Source: Ehretia macrophylla (taxonomy: Eukaryota > Streptophyta > Magnoliopsida > Boraginales > Ehretiaceae). From it: 64,000 nucleotides of DNA. A model generated the notes under the pieces. It had not been told where the DNA came from and ran no database searches. It worked only from the letters and a program-made list of their open reading frames with translations. Where the stretch lies: NCBI GenBank assembly GCA_037974665.1, contig CM075780.1:55407594-55471593 (forward strand), in the 5' to 3' direction. Below are positions 48,617 through 61,539 of the stretch, piece after piece; the stretch's first letter is position 1; each line of letters begins with the position of its first letter. A program made the position numbers and the translations under genes.

Positions 48617-50658
48617 TCCTTAAACCTAAACCTTGCTTGCCCTCAAGCAAGACTGTCTTTAAAACAGATGTGAAAGTGAAATTTGCATAAATTTTACAAT
48701 TCAAAAACATATGAAATAATCTATCCTATCTTTTTGTCAAAAATTTTCCAAATGTGAAACATGAGAAATGCAATCTACTATCTTAGACCTATTCAGTAGT
48801 TAATGATAAACATGATAAGAGAACCTTTACAAAGTTCTCTCAAATAGGTACTCTTATTAGAAATCGACTATTGATTGCTTCGGAGTACATATTTAGAAGT
48901 AAACTAAACAGATTAAGTTCAAATAATTCCCAACTTTCAAGACTTTATAAACATATTGGACTTTGATATTCTTGTCTTATTTGCAATCAAACTCTTGATC
49001 ATGCCTTAACCCTTTAACATTTGTCAGAAATATAAAAGTCCAACTTCCAATATCTTTATATAGTGTTTAGTTTCCTTTGCTTTCTAGATATCCCATGTAG
49101 CAGGCTTTAAGGCCAACAACCCCCCGCCATTATGACTGAGGTTGCCAGGTTTTAAAGGGACCCCTACTCGCCTTAATCACTCGAGATATCCAGGCTTGAA
49201 ACCTTACACTATAGCACATATCTCAAATTACAATATCTAGGATAGTGGTGTTTAAAAATTTACAAAATATTTACACCAAAAATTTATTCAATAGTAAAGG
49301 TATGTACAACTCCTTTTTTTCTTTTTCTATTTTTTTGTATTGTTTTCTTTGTTTTTTTTTCTCTTTTTTTTTTCAGAGTGTACATACAGACAAAGTAACA
49401 TAACATACTATACATACTTGGCATAAGGGCTCAGGTTTCAATCACAAAAAGTTCTCATAACAAACGGTAATCCTATCTCAGTCCTTTCATAATCTCATAG
49501 CTATCAATTGAAGAAAAGAAGCACAGCTAGGTTTACTCCTGAATACAGTACCCCAAAGTTTTTCTTACACAGTTTTCTCAGTTTTTTCACAATACATAAT
49601 TAACAAGGCAGATTCTCAAATCATCTAAATCATCTTCTTTTAAACAAGTAAGGTAGCAAACTACTCTTCTCATGAACAAAAATGGTATATTTCTTGCATA
49701 TTTTGAAAAATATTTTCATGAAATGAACTCACCCCTACACCGAAACTTTGCTTGTCCTCGAGCAAATAGCAATGTAAAACAATGAGAGTATAATATGCAA
49801 GTAATAACATAATGACAAATGCTACATCCCCAAACCTATGGTTTGCTTACTCTACAGCGCAAGTTGATCAGGAATAAAGGGAAATGTAGTAAGGAAAGAT
49901 ATCACCTGATGTGAAGGATTTCTATATTGATGTCAAAGCTTTTCTACTAACTTTGCCAAAAGATGTATCATTCTGCAATTAAAGATTAGTAGACAAAATA
50001 TTTTACAGATTATTATCAACACAACAAAAAATAGTTTAATCTATACAAAATAGTATAAGGGAGGGGGTCAAAAAGAATTATGGTCAAGGAAAATAACTAA
50101 TACATAAAGCAAATAAATAAACTACCCAAACCATTTAGACTTTTTTCTAGGATTCTAGAGTTGATACTCCTACAAAAACTAGCTCTTCCAGAGGTTTCTG
50201 TGTTCACGACATCTAGTGCCCTCCTTCGGCCACTTAAGGCCAAAGCTAGTTCTACGGGGTCAAGAATAGAACAGTAGGGTTTTACGTCACAAACGTTACG
50301 TCTGGTATATACTCACACTCCTAACTACCTTATCAAGTAATATCCAACAGACCTAAACTACATTAAACTGGTGGAGTACCTCATACTATAAGACAGAGTT
50401 ATACCATTAAGCTAACCGTACACAGAAACGTACAGTGACCACTAGTATAATGACACAAGTACCTCTATGAATGTTCCTCAGGGTTAAGACCCAAACTACC
50501 TAAAGCTGGAGAAATATTCACATAGTACATGTAACGACATAATTTAAATAAATATTAACACAAAAGAGTACTAGGTTGCCTTCTAGTAGCGCTAAGTTTA
50601 ACGTCTTCAGCTAGACGGTTGTACTGATTTTAATGCCATTAGCTAGGCAGATTCCGTT
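48617..50658 (-). mobile_element. Athila 3' non-coding region with PPT-like blocks
   Basis: Next to the LTR the minus strand reads CTTGAGGGCAAGCAAGG then TTTAGGTTTAAGGA, the likely polypurine tract. A second block, CTCGAGGACAAGCAAAG then TTTCGGTGTAGGGG, lies at about 49,735-49,765, and a weaker one at about 49,830. A T-rich run fills 49309-49374. No env-like or other gene is recognisable. Confidence 0.6.
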
Positions 50659-52207
50659 CTATGGAAGGTATTCAGGGTCCAGAAGTTCAACGGATTCAAC
50701 TTCATGAGGGACCACCTTAGGATTGAATGCATGCTTCAGTCTTTGTCCATTGACTGTGAGATTACGTCCATCTATGGGATGTTTAATAAAGATAACTCCG
50801 GAAGGATATGCTTTAAGCACTTCATAAGAACCATCCCACCTTGTTCTTAATTTTCTTGGGAAGAACTTCAGCCTAGAGTTAAAAAGCCATACTTTATCAG
50901 AAGGAGATAAGGTTTTTCTTAGAATAGATCTATCATGAATCCACTTCATTCTTTCTTTGTAGAGTTTGACATTCTCATAAGCTTCAAAGTGAAGCTCTTC
51001 TAGTTCACTCAACGCCAACTTCCTACCTTTACCTGCCTGTTGCAAGTCAAAGTTCAGGGCCTTAATAGCCCAATAGGCTTTATGCTCTAGTTCAACTAGG
51101 AGGTGGCAAGCTTTACCATATACCAATCTATATGGGGATATACCGATGGTAGTTTTGAAAGCAGTACGATAGGCCTACAATGCGTCGTGCAGACGACTAG
51201 ACCAATCTTTGTGATCAGGCCTAACCGTTTTCTGAAGAATTGACTTGATTTCTTAGTTCGACACTTCCACTTATCCACTTTTTTATAGGTGGTAGGGAGT
51301 TGTTATCTTGTAGTAGACTGAGTATTTTCTTAATAAGGCTTCGAGTGTCCTGTGATGGAAATGTTGTCCTCTGTCGCTTATAAGTACACATGGTACCCCG
51401 AATCGAGAAAAGATGTTATCTTTAGTGAACTTGACCACGACTTTGTGGTCATTGGTTTGGGTTGCCACCGATTCTACCTACTTGGACACAAAGTCCACAC
51501 CAACAAGAATTTAAGTATAACCTGAGGAATAAGGAAAAGGACCCATAAAATTAATATCCCACACATCGAATATTTCACATATAAGAATGAGTGTAAGGGG
51601 CATCATGTCCTTTCTTGAAATGGAACCAATTCATTGACATTGTGGGTAATTTTTACACACTCGCTGGGCATCCTTGAAAAAAGTACACCAGAAGAACCCA
51701 TATTGAAGGACTTTGGCAGCTTTCTTTTTTCCTCTGAAATGTCCACCACATGCTTCAGAATGGCAGAACTAGAGAATGCTATCAGTTTCATCCTCAAGAA
51801 TACATCTCCTAATGACTTGATCGGTACAAATCTTGAAAAGAAAGGGATTTTCCTAGATAAAGTACTTGACTTATGCCATAAAACATTTTTTCTCTTTTAC
51901 CCTAGTGAGTTGGAAACTCTTGGGCATCTAGATAGTTTACAAAATGGGTATACTAGGGGGTCTTATGTGAGAGAGCAAAAAGTTGCTCATTAGGGAACGT
52001 ATCTTTGAAAGTCAAAAAGTCAATAGGAAAATCACGTACCAAACGTGATAAATGATCAGCAATAGAGTTCTCGCTTCCTTTCTTGTCCATGATCTCAAGG
52101 TTGAACTCTTGTAGGAGTAATAGCCAACGGATTAGAACCTCGATCTCAGGTTCCTCTATCTCCTTAGGAACATCTCTATTCTTCTTTCTAACCTCTTTGT
52201 TTATCAT
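50659..52207 (-). pseudogene. pol: Athila pol remnant: RNase H end and integrase
   Basis: The RNase H carboxyl end is at about 52,120-52,030, with [11 protein letters not shown] and [13 protein letters not shown]. The integrase core region is at about 51,470-51,280, with DNIFSRFGVPCVLISDRG. The integrase tail is at 51126-50659, with [28 protein letters not shown] and LRTRWDG, a hallmark of Athila. Several breaks. It would have integrated the element's DNA copy. Confidence 0.85.
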
Positions 52208-52339
52208 TTTCCCACTTCTAAGGGTAGTTACGGCCTTAGCATGTTCTTGAGTGGTCTCAGATTGGACATTACTACATTGTCCTTGTGGATTTTTCTCGGT
52301 CTGAAATGGGAGTTTACCTTCATCTCTCCTGCTTAAATT

Positions 52340-53675
52340 TTGGGTCAGCTACCTAATTTGTCCTTCAAGTTTAACAATGGACTGTTGCTGAACTTGGACC
52401 AATTGTAAGAGTTTATCAAACGTGTCATCAGATGATGACTGTGCAGGAGGAAAAGCATAGAAATTTTTCCGTTGTGTTTGGAACGGCTATTTCTGAACTT
52501 GGTAGAAACCAGGAGGGTTAGAGTTTTGTGGCCTTTGATATGGTTGTTGAGGAAAACGAGGCTCAAAGTTTCCTTGTTGTTTTTGATAGTTTTGCTGAGG
52601 AAACTGAGGCTCCTGATTCCTTTGTCGCCATGAAAATGCGGGATTGTCTTGCCAGCCAGGATTATACATGTTATAATAAGGATCATAATTCCTTGTATAT
52701 CCTTGAGTGGCATAGACTTGTTCTTGTATAAACTCAGGAAATTGTGAACCGATTGGACAGTCTAGAGTAGAATGATCTATTGTAGAACATACGACACAAA
52801 TTTTCGTGATTTGAGAGATTTGTGAAAAAGTAGACCCTAGAAAGATGAATTTTTCTACTTGCTGGGCTAGGGCATCTACTTTATCAATCAAATGGGAATT
52901 AGAGTTAACCTCAAACAATGCCCTCTTTTGGGGGTTGTGGATGCTTCTAGCTTCTCTATCTATAGCTATGTTCTGAAAAGAATCTTCAGCTATATTCTCA
53001 ATTCTACTCCAAGCTTCATCTACTGTGAGGTTATAGAAATCTTCATTGCTCATTGCATTTACTATCATTTTCTGCTGAGGTGTAAGACCTTTAAAGAAAT
53101 AATGGTTTCGTGACGGGCAAACCCATGGTAAGGACACTGATTCCTAAGATCAATAAATCTTTCCCATGCTTCATGAAAAAGCTCTAAGTCCGATTGAGCG
53201 AATGACATGATGTCCTTTCGCAAAGTAGTGGTCTTGACCATTAGGAAGAACCTATGTAAAAACTTCCGAATAAGTTCTCCCCAAGATGTAATAACCCCTA
53301 CGTCCAAATGATTTAGCCATTGTTTGGCTTTATCTTTTAAGGAAAATGGAAACAGACGCAGTTGAATAATCTCACGGCTCACATTAGGGATGTAAAGCAT
53401 AGGACATGCCTCCAAGAATTGTATGATGTGAGCATAAGGGCTTTCGTTGTTTTTCCCATAAAAGGAAGGAAGTTTCGAAATGGTCCTGTCTTAAGCTCAA
53501 AGTTAACATTGCCAAGAGCCGGTGGGGCTATGGCAAATTCAAGGTTGTAATTGCCCAGAGAGAAATGTTGATGAAGAGTCATTTGTCGGTCAACGGGTCG
53601 ATTAACGGGTTGGTTAACAGGTTGAGCTACCAGAAGAGTTTGAAGGTTTTGTACATTTCCTTCTTGTTCTGCCAT
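52340..53675 (-). pseudogene. gag: Athila gag remnant
   Basis: It starts at MAEQEGNVQNLQ (53675). The Retrotrans_gag core is at about 53,370-53,150, with FPFSLKDKAKQWLNHL, SWGELIRKFLHRFF and E.WERFIDL. A second part, DEAWSRIENIAEDSFQN, lies near 53,030, and a CCHC-like C..C.TIDHSTLDC near 52,760. A glutamine/proline/asparagine-rich tail follows. Broken in a few places, but most of the protein can be followed. Confidence 0.85.
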
Positions 53676-54150
53676 CGAGACTTGGACTCTCCTTCACGAA
53701 GTTTTCTGGGGCTCGGGATTAAATTGGGTGAGTTTGGGAATCAGGGAATGACGCCTGTGCATACAAAATATACTATAGCTAAGTGCAATAAGTAGCTACA
53801 TAAAATAAACAAATACTAGAAGTAAAGACAGAAAATAAGCTAAGTATAGTAACTAAATACAAAAAGTAAATTACGTACTTTTAAATAAAGATAGAAAGTA
53901 AACTAAGTACTTAAGTAAATACGGAAAACAAATAACTTAAGTATATGTACAAGCTCTTTTAACAAAACATGATAAAAACAGTTTATGTGCAAGTATAATA
54001 CAGACAATATACAAATTTTATAAACTATATGCAATATATAATTTACAGACAAAATTTATACAATATAAAACTAATATAAACAATATAGGCAATAATTACA
54101 ATACTTTAAAACTAGTTCACAAATAATTAAAAAACTAAACTAGATCGTGC

Positions 54151-54169
54151 TTCCCCAGGAATGGCGCCA
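54151..54169 (-). promoter_or_regulatory. Athila primer-binding site (TGGCGCC type)
   Basis: The minus strand reads TGGCGCCATTCCTGGGGAA, six bases from the LTR edge at 54176. This resembles the tRNA-Asp-type site of Athila elements. Confidence 0.8.
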
Positions 54170-54175
54170 AAAACT

Positions 54176-55987
54176 TGATGCTTACGAGGTGGGCGTGTAA
54201 AAAGTGTACAAAATAGACCAAGTTAAAATGCCTGCAAGTGCACGGATTTTCGTAGTGTAGTGTGCTATGAATGCAGAATCGTACCACAGGGAAGCTCGTT
54301 AGTTAAGTTAGTGAAATAGTGTGTGAAAGTGTTAAAGCGGTAAGTGACAAATTAAAAAAGGCATTTGTGAGAATATAACTAAATTACAACTAAATTAAAC
54401 TAACTAAGTATTAGTGGGATACGAGGGAAATGAATCTAGGGGGATGGATATGCAAAGAGGCAGTCAATATAAGCTCGGCATTCAAGTTCTCTAATCTTAT
54501 GCAAGGGTTAAGCTACAAGTATTAACCTAATTAATTAACTTAACCTATTAAAATCCCGATTACTAACTCTGATTTAGGTGTTGTTCCATCTACGAGCGTT
54601 GGAGGCATAGTATGGAACTGTCCTTGCAATCTAGTGTAAAAGGTCTGTTTCAACTAAGTAATCAACATCTCTTTTCTAGTCTAGAGCTATGGTACAACCT
54701 ATAGGCTCGTGGAATCTAAGTTTGTCAAGCTATTTGATTCACTATTAAAGCATGGATATATGACACGAGAGTAAAGCAATCATAACGTCTACTGAAAAGC
54801 ATTACGTATAAAATACAATAAGTAAAGCAATCATAACATCTACTAAAAAGCATTATATATGAAAGACAGTACTGAATTTAAAACAAGTCATATATTGCAA
54901 TCGAATTAAATAAACTGAATCCGATACCATATATTAAAAGACCGTTATTTACAATATCATCCCCTAGATAAATAACTTTACTCAGACATAATATTAAATA
55001 CAAGTTTATACAAATAAGAGAGTCAAAAAATACTCCCCTGTTATGAAGACTTTGTATTTCTGATTTTCGAAATTTGAGCAGAGGTTTGACGCAAAATAGC
55101 TATTCAGGTGGAACTAATTTCCCCCGAATAAGAGCTACTAGGGATGAATTTCCACTGAATAAGAGCTTTCCTATTATAAGCTATTCGGGTAGAACCTCCC
55201 CCGGATTATAACTACTTGGGTCGAATTTCTCCCTAAAAATGGTTATTCAGAAAAAATTTCCCTAAATAAGAATTACTTAGGTGAGACTTCCCCCGTATCC
55301 TACTAATTAATTAACTACAACTAGAACTAAAATTAACTAGAATTAACTCAAAATTATACCAAAAATAATGGCACTATTCTAAAATTAATTACAATTTTCG
55401 GTGGGAGAGGGGTCTATTTATAGACAGAAAATCAGAGACGTGCTCGAGCTCTGGTGAGGTGCGCTTGAGCACCCATCTTTTCGGTCCGTTGACTATGCGA
55501 CGCGTGGTAGATTCTGGAATCTTCTGCTGGCGCGATCGAGTACCGGTGAGGGGCATTCGAGCGCCCATCTGTTGCATTGTTGAATTTTCGCCACGTGTTT
55601 TCTTTTGGAACGTGGTGGATTTTTGCTAGGGCGCACTCAAGCGCCCTTTTGCTGACTTTTTAGGCTTGAATTTTTTACTTTGATTGATCTTTGACTGAGC
55701 GTTGACTGAGGCATTTTCGGGCTATTTTTAGCGTTATGAGTCTGATTACACGCTAGTTTCGACTAAATTCTGTCTCTATGGACTTCATTTTTCCACCAGT
55801 TCTCATGTTTTCCCCATTCTTCCCTTCTTGACTTGCATTTTGGGTCGTTTTGGGTCTAATCTTCCACTTTTCGGTATTCTCCTACATTGCATCGAAAGTA
55901 TCAAAGTGTTGCAATTATTCCTAAGTTAATATGCAAATGTAGTACAAATACCAAGATTTGAATGCTGTAAATATAGTCACATCAACA
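54176..55987 (-). repeat. Athila 5' LTR
   Basis: About 1.81 kb, opening TGATGCTTACGAGG and closing CACATCAACA. Its CTCGAG cluster (55437-55648) is more decayed than that of the 3' LTR. Confidence 0.9.
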
Positions 55988-58069
55988 AACATAAGATTTA
56001 AAATCAAAGAACATAACATCATCCTCATCATCATGTTCAGCAAGCAAGGTCATAATAAACAGAAATCCGACTCGTCACACAAATGAGCCTCACTTTCAAC
56101 TTGAGTCGCTGGCTTAGGCTTGGCCTCACCTGAAAGTGTCATAAAAAGGGGTGAGCTAAAGCAACTCATAGCTCAGTAATGGCAAAAGGGAATGGGGATT
56201 TTCGAAAGGTTTTAGCCTTTGAAACCCGTTTATGAAACTGATGTCATACATATAAATCAAAGTTAATAGCAAAGAGTAGTGACATGATAACAACACATAA
56301 CTCTACTCCCTAAGGACCTCAAGGGACCAAGCGAGAGTAGGATACCATATATCAAAGGATACAATAGCTCGAATTGTTGTTAAAGATGGCCAGTCTTGAA
56401 TCAACTTCCAATAGAAACTTAACACACCAATAGATAAGGGCACTCCAGACGCAATACAAACCACAGTAGCCGAGTCCGTCCTAACAAGCCTAAACTCCGC
56501 CTAGGCGGCCCAAAACTTCCACCATGGTGTTCATTTACATCCCATCTCCCTAAGGAAACACACCATCCGGGAAAGTTCAAGCATAGTAAACGAGCTCGGA
56601 GGCAACAAAGTAGGTTGCCACAGGTTAGTAATAGCAGTTAAACACATAGCCATATATTCATGATCTTAACGGAGTTGAGATAGCATATAAACATGCATAT
56701 AAAGATCAACCAAGTAAGTTTCCACATATAGTTATGCACAAACATGAAGCAACAAGAAGTTCACGTCAACTCCATGCTCATTACTAGGTCTTAATCCAAT
56801 GTATTTACATATGAGAGACTAAAAGCTAACATATATGTTCTAAGCTTACTACACAAGAGTTCTAGAAGACTCATGAAAAAAGTTAGAACTAATGGAAACA
56901 AGCAAGCAAAGAAATGGGGCAAAAGAGGCCAAGTAGGCAAGGGAAGACAAGGGAATCGGGCGAGGGAGTCGGTCGAGGCTTGACCGACTCCTACTGCATG
57001 ATTCAGAAGAGGAGAGCTGGTCGAGGCCCTCAACCTACTACCTCATCTGACTGGATGTCCAAGGAAAACACCAAGTCCGAAAATGGCTATCTTTTTGTTT
57101 CCACCTTCTTCCTAACTTCAAGTTCATCATGCTCAAGACTTAACCTCCTCATACACAACCTCTAATACCTCATCTAGATACTCTCCAACATATTTGAGCT
57201 CAACAAAAACACAATTCAACAAAGGCTAGCAGCAATCAAAAATAATTCAACTTGATTCTTAAAGCAAAAGTTGTGTTCTAGGGTTTCAACTTCTATCTTC
57301 TTAACTCAAATTCAAGCATAATCCTCAAGCCCTAGCATTATAATTGTTCATATAAGCATAATAAACAAGAAGTAGCAAGATTCAAGGCTTTAAGACATCA
57401 AACAATCAATACAAGTTCAAGCTACCTCAAATGAGCTCAAATGCATGACATAGCTTATATAACCACCAAATCAAACTTAATATACTCATATATTCACAAC
57501 TTATGCTTTGTATAGCTTTGAGAAACATTTGAAAAACAACCTTCACCTCAAATTTTGTAAAATTGCAAGTTCAAGGTGGTAGGATACAAGGAAAAACTCC
57601 AAAATTGGTTTAAAATGGCTTGACAAGGCTTCTTATCCTCATTTTTCTTCTTCTTTCTTCTTCTTTTCTTCTTCTTCTTCTTCTCTTCCTCTCTTCTCCC
57701 TCTTTGGTCGTGTATATGTGTGTGTTTTTGTGTGTTTTGAGTAGGCAAAAATAGTGAAGGTAGGTAGACAAAATATCAAAAAGGGCAAATGCTGAGAGTG
57801 CTCTTCAACTAGATGATGTATTGCTAGTTTGCCCTTTTAGTTGAATTGTAACTAGATAATTGCTAATCTTGACTTAGTAAAGTATAATTAATGCCTACGA
57901 CACGTAAAACAAATAAATCCAAGTAAATAGACATTTTTGGCATGTAAAACGATAAAAATGCACATTAAATAACATTAATGCTTACTAATTTATGCTAATC
58001 CATATGAAATACTATGAATGCACTATGAATAGTATAATCATGCCTATGACTCTCATGTCGGGCTTTACA
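55988..58069 (-). repeat. Tekay 3' LTR, right piece
   Basis: It continues the LTR begun at 46550 and aligns with the 5' LTR from about 63,285 on. It ends GTCGGGCTTTACA. Confidence 0.88.
57641..57705. repeat. CTT-rich microsatellite in Tekay LTR
   Basis: Runs of CTT with C/T-rich flanks (GAA-rich on the minus strand). It explains a spurious lysine/arginine-rich frame on the minus strand. Confidence 0.9.
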
Positions 58070-58086
58070 TCATCGCTTCCTTAAAA
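58070..58086 (-). promoter_or_regulatory. Tekay polypurine tract
   Basis: The minus strand reads TTTTAAGGAAGCGATGA before the LTR start TGTAAAGCCC. It is less purine-rich than in the sister elements. Confidence 0.65.
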
Positions 58087-58099
58087 GATTTACGTCCTC

Positions 58100-61000
58100 G
58101 CAATTTCTTCCTACCTTGAAAATAACTCTGAATACTGCTTCTCCATCGGTTCCCGCAGCTCCCACGTGGCTTCCTCGATCCCATGATTGTTCCAAAGGAC
58201 TTTCACCAAAGGAATCTTCTTGTTATGCAATCCCGTTCTTGTTCATCCAAGATTTTCATGGGTTTCTCTTCATAGGACAGGTTCTCTTGAAGTTCAAGTG
58301 GCTTCAGTTCCAAGATGTGAGAAGGGTTTGGCTAATACTTCCTTAACATTGAGGCATGGAACACATTGTGTATATCAGAGAGATTTGGAGGTAGAACCAA
58401 CCGGTATGCTAACTTGTCAATTCTTTCCACAATCTCAAACGGTCCCACATACCTCAGACTTAGTTTTCTACCTTTGCCATGCCTAATTAGTCCTTTCCGT
58501 AGAGACAACCTCAAAAACACCTTATCTCCCACTTCAAACTCCAAGTCTCACCTTCTCTTGTCGGCATAGCTTTTCTACCTACTCTGAGCAGTGAGCATTT
58601 TTTTTCGGATCAAATGTATATTTTCTATCTTCTTCATCATCTCTAGCAATAGTGTAGGGTCAATTATCTTTATTTCACCAACCTCGTCCCAATATAAAGG
58701 CGATCTATACCTTCATCCATACAAAACCTCATAAGCTGCCATGCCGATCATTGTTTAGTAGTTGTTGTTGTAGGTAAACTCCACCAACAACAAGTATTTC
58801 TCCCATGTACTATAAAAACCTAACACATACGCCCTCAGCATGTCTTTTAAGATTTGAATGGTCCTCTCCGATTGCCCCTCCATCTGTGGGTGATAGGCTG
58901 TACTAAAACTCAACTTTGTCCCCATAGCTTCCTGCAACTTCTCCCAGAAACGAGAGGTATACCGAGGATCCCTATCAGATACTATGCTAGCAGGTAATCC
59001 ATGCAATTTAACGATGTTGTCCACATACAAGTTGGCTAATTTCTCTAGATTATCATTCTTATTCATGGCAATAAAATGGGTCTTTTTGTCAATCGGTCCA
59101 CAATCACCCATACTGCATCACATCCTCGAGGCGACCTTGTCAATTCCATTACAAAATCCATCGTTACATGTTCCCATTTCCATTGTGGAATCTCCAAAGG
59201 TTACAAAAGCCCTGCGGGTCTTTGATGTTCTGGTTTAACTCTTTGACATATCAAGCAACGAGACACAAACTCCGCAATCTCTCGCTTCATATTGTTCCAC
59301 AAATAAAATTGTTTCAAGTCTCGATACATCTTTGTTTCTCCAGGGTGTATCGTATACCTCGCATTATGAGCTTCTTCAAGTATCTTCTTCTTCAATTCTG
59401 GGTCATTTGGTGCACAAACTCGATCTCAAAATCTCCATAATCTATCCTCTTGCAACTTGAAATCCGGATTACCTTCTTTTATCTTCTGAAATTGTGGATC
59501 CTGTTGTTGGGCTTTTTTGATCTGAGACAACAGTGTTGGGTGTATCATTAGAGGAACAATGAAGGATACTCCTTTAACTGTCAATCTTGCCAAGCTTGCC
59601 TTCCGGCTCAATGCATCTGTCACCACATTAGCTTTTTCGGGCACATAGTTGATGGTGTAATTGTAGTCCTCCAGGAGTTCCATCCATCTTCTTTGTCTCA
59701 TATTCAGCTCCTTTTGTGAGAACAAGTATTTTAAGCTTTTGTGATCTGTAAATATCTCGAACTTGTTTCCCCACAAGTAATGCCTCTATTTTTTCAATGC
59801 AAACACTATTGCCGCCAACTCTAGGTCATGAGTGGGGTAATTTATTTCATAGGGCTTTAGCTTCCGATAAGCATAAGTGATGACTTGATCATTTTGCATC
59901 AAAAACACATCCCAATCCTTCCTTCAAAGCATCACTGTGAATGATAAACCCTTGACTTCCCTCGGGCAATGCTAAGATAGGAGCGGTTGTCAGTCTCCTT
60001 TTCAACTCTTGAAAGTTATTTTCACATTTATCATCCTACGTGAAGCTCACTTTTTTCTGCGTCAATCTTGTAAGAGGTCCTGCAATTTTTGAGAAGTATT
60101 TTACAAATCTTCTGTAGTACCCAGCTAACCCAAGAAAACTGCGTACTTTCGTAACATTCTCAAGTCTCTTCTATGACTGCACTACCTCAATCTTTGAAGG
60201 ATCTACATCTATTCCTCTTTGAGAGATTAAGTGTCCCAAGAAAGCAACTTGCTGAAGCCAAAACTCGCATTTACTAAACTTGGCATACAACTGATGTTCC
60301 TGCAACTTTTGCAGCACCAAATGTAGATGCTTCTCATGTTCCTCCTCTATCTTGGAATACATCAAAATGTCATCTATAAATATCACCACGAATTGATCCA
60401 AGTAAGGCTGAAACGCCCTATGCATCAAGTCCATAAAGGCATCAGGAGCATTGGTTAATCCAAATGGCATCATAACAAACTCATAATGTCCATACCTTGT
60501 TCTGAAAGCCAACTTAGGCACGTCATCATTCCTGATACGGAGCTGATAATAACCCTACCTCAAATCAAACTTCGAGTAGACTTTTGCTCCTTGTAACTGA
60601 TCAAATAACTCATCTATCAATGGCAAGGGGTATTTGTTCTTAACAGTCACATGATTCAATCCTCGGTAGTCAATACATAGCCTCAACGTGCCATCATTCT
60701 TCTTCATGAACAATACCGGGGCTCTCCAAGGGGATAAACTAGGCTGAATAAACCCTTTTTCTAACAACCCTTGCAATTGAATCTTCAATTCCTGCAACTC
60801 AGTCAGGGTCATCCGATATGGTGCTTTCGAGACGGGCTAAGTACCTAGTAATACCTCAATTACAAAATCAATCTCCCTCTTTGGTGGCAATCCCAGTAAT
60901 TCTTCCGAAAATACGTCAACATATTCTTTCACCACTGGTACCTCAGCTTGCTTAACTTGATAAGTTGGCTTGTTGATCAAATAGGCCAAGTATCCACTGC

Positions 61001-61500
61001 ATCTATTTTTCATCAATTTCACGGCCTTGATCGAAGATACCACGGCATTACCTGAAAAATTACCTCTACCCTTCACCTTGATTACAGGTTGGCCTGGTAC
61101 CTGCAACTTCACAATCTTTTTCCGGCAATCAATTTGGGCATAATTGCGTGCCAACTAATCCCTTCCTAATATAACATCATACTTTTGAAAAGGAAGTACA
61201 ATAAGATCGGCCAAAAACTCTTGGCCTTTTATTTGAATTTTACATTATCTACAACCATATTTAGAAACATGCTTGGTACCCATGGGATTGTTAACTTCTA
61301 CACGACACGGTAAATGTTCTACTTGCAACTTGATGCGATGCACACATTGAGGAGTAATAAAAGAATGTGTGGCTCTCATCTTGATAAGCACCTTTACCAA
61401 TTGCTTTAAAATTAAAAATGTACCTTCAACAACTGCTGCGGCCTCTGGAATCTCCTCTTGATCCACCATATAAACTCGAGCCTCGAGCCTCTGTGTTGGT
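58100..61500 (-). pseudogene. pol: Chromovirus pol remnant: PR, RT, RNase H, integrase, chromodomain
   Basis: Domains in order on the minus strand. A protease-like ATHSFITPQC stretch is near 61,370. Reverse transcriptase is at about 60,810-60,080, with [43 protein letters not shown] and FIDDIL. RNase H is at about 59,990-59,590, with [13 protein letters not shown] and [10 protein letters not shown]. The integrase zinc region is at about 59,390-59,220. The integrase core is at about 59,110-58,760, with SDRDPRYTSRFWEKL and YHPQMEGQSERT. The GPF-type tail is at about 58,450, with RYVGPFEIVERI. The chromodomain is at about 58,230-58,110, with LVKVLWNNHG and EATWE. Several breaks, but more continuous than the element at 28946. 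Confidence 0.9.
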
Positions 61501-61539
61501 ACAATGACTGTGGTATGATTTTGTTGATCTCTATTTTAA

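Larger units (their letters stand above)
46811..55987 (-). mobile_element. Athila-type Ty3/gypsy element, broken
   Basis: The LTRs are 46811-48616 and 54176-55987. The primer site, TGGCGCCATTCCTGGGGAA on the minus strand (54151-54169), is the TGGCGCC type used by Athila. gag (53675 downward) and pol pieces (RNase H end and integrase) are followed by about 2 kb of 3' non-coding sequence. The internal region is 5.6 kb, short for the lineage; I recognise no reverse transcriptase or env-like gene. LTRs differ at about 34 of the first 485 sites (about 7 percent). No matching 5-bp target repeat is visible at its edges. Broken in several places. Confidence 0.9.

Noticed and set aside
48617-50658. 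env-like gene in the Athila 3' region
   Set aside because: Some Athila elements have one, but no long frame or membrane segment is present here.
51634-53795. Plus-strand frames over the Athila coding region (51634-51993, 52528-52731, 52892-53113, 53565-53795)
   Set aside because: They are antisense to recognisable gag and integrase sequence, and their composition is that of shadows.
57548-57748. Lysine/arginine-rich minus-strand frame
   Set aside because: It is a translation of the CTT microsatellite and its flanks inside an LTR, not a gene.
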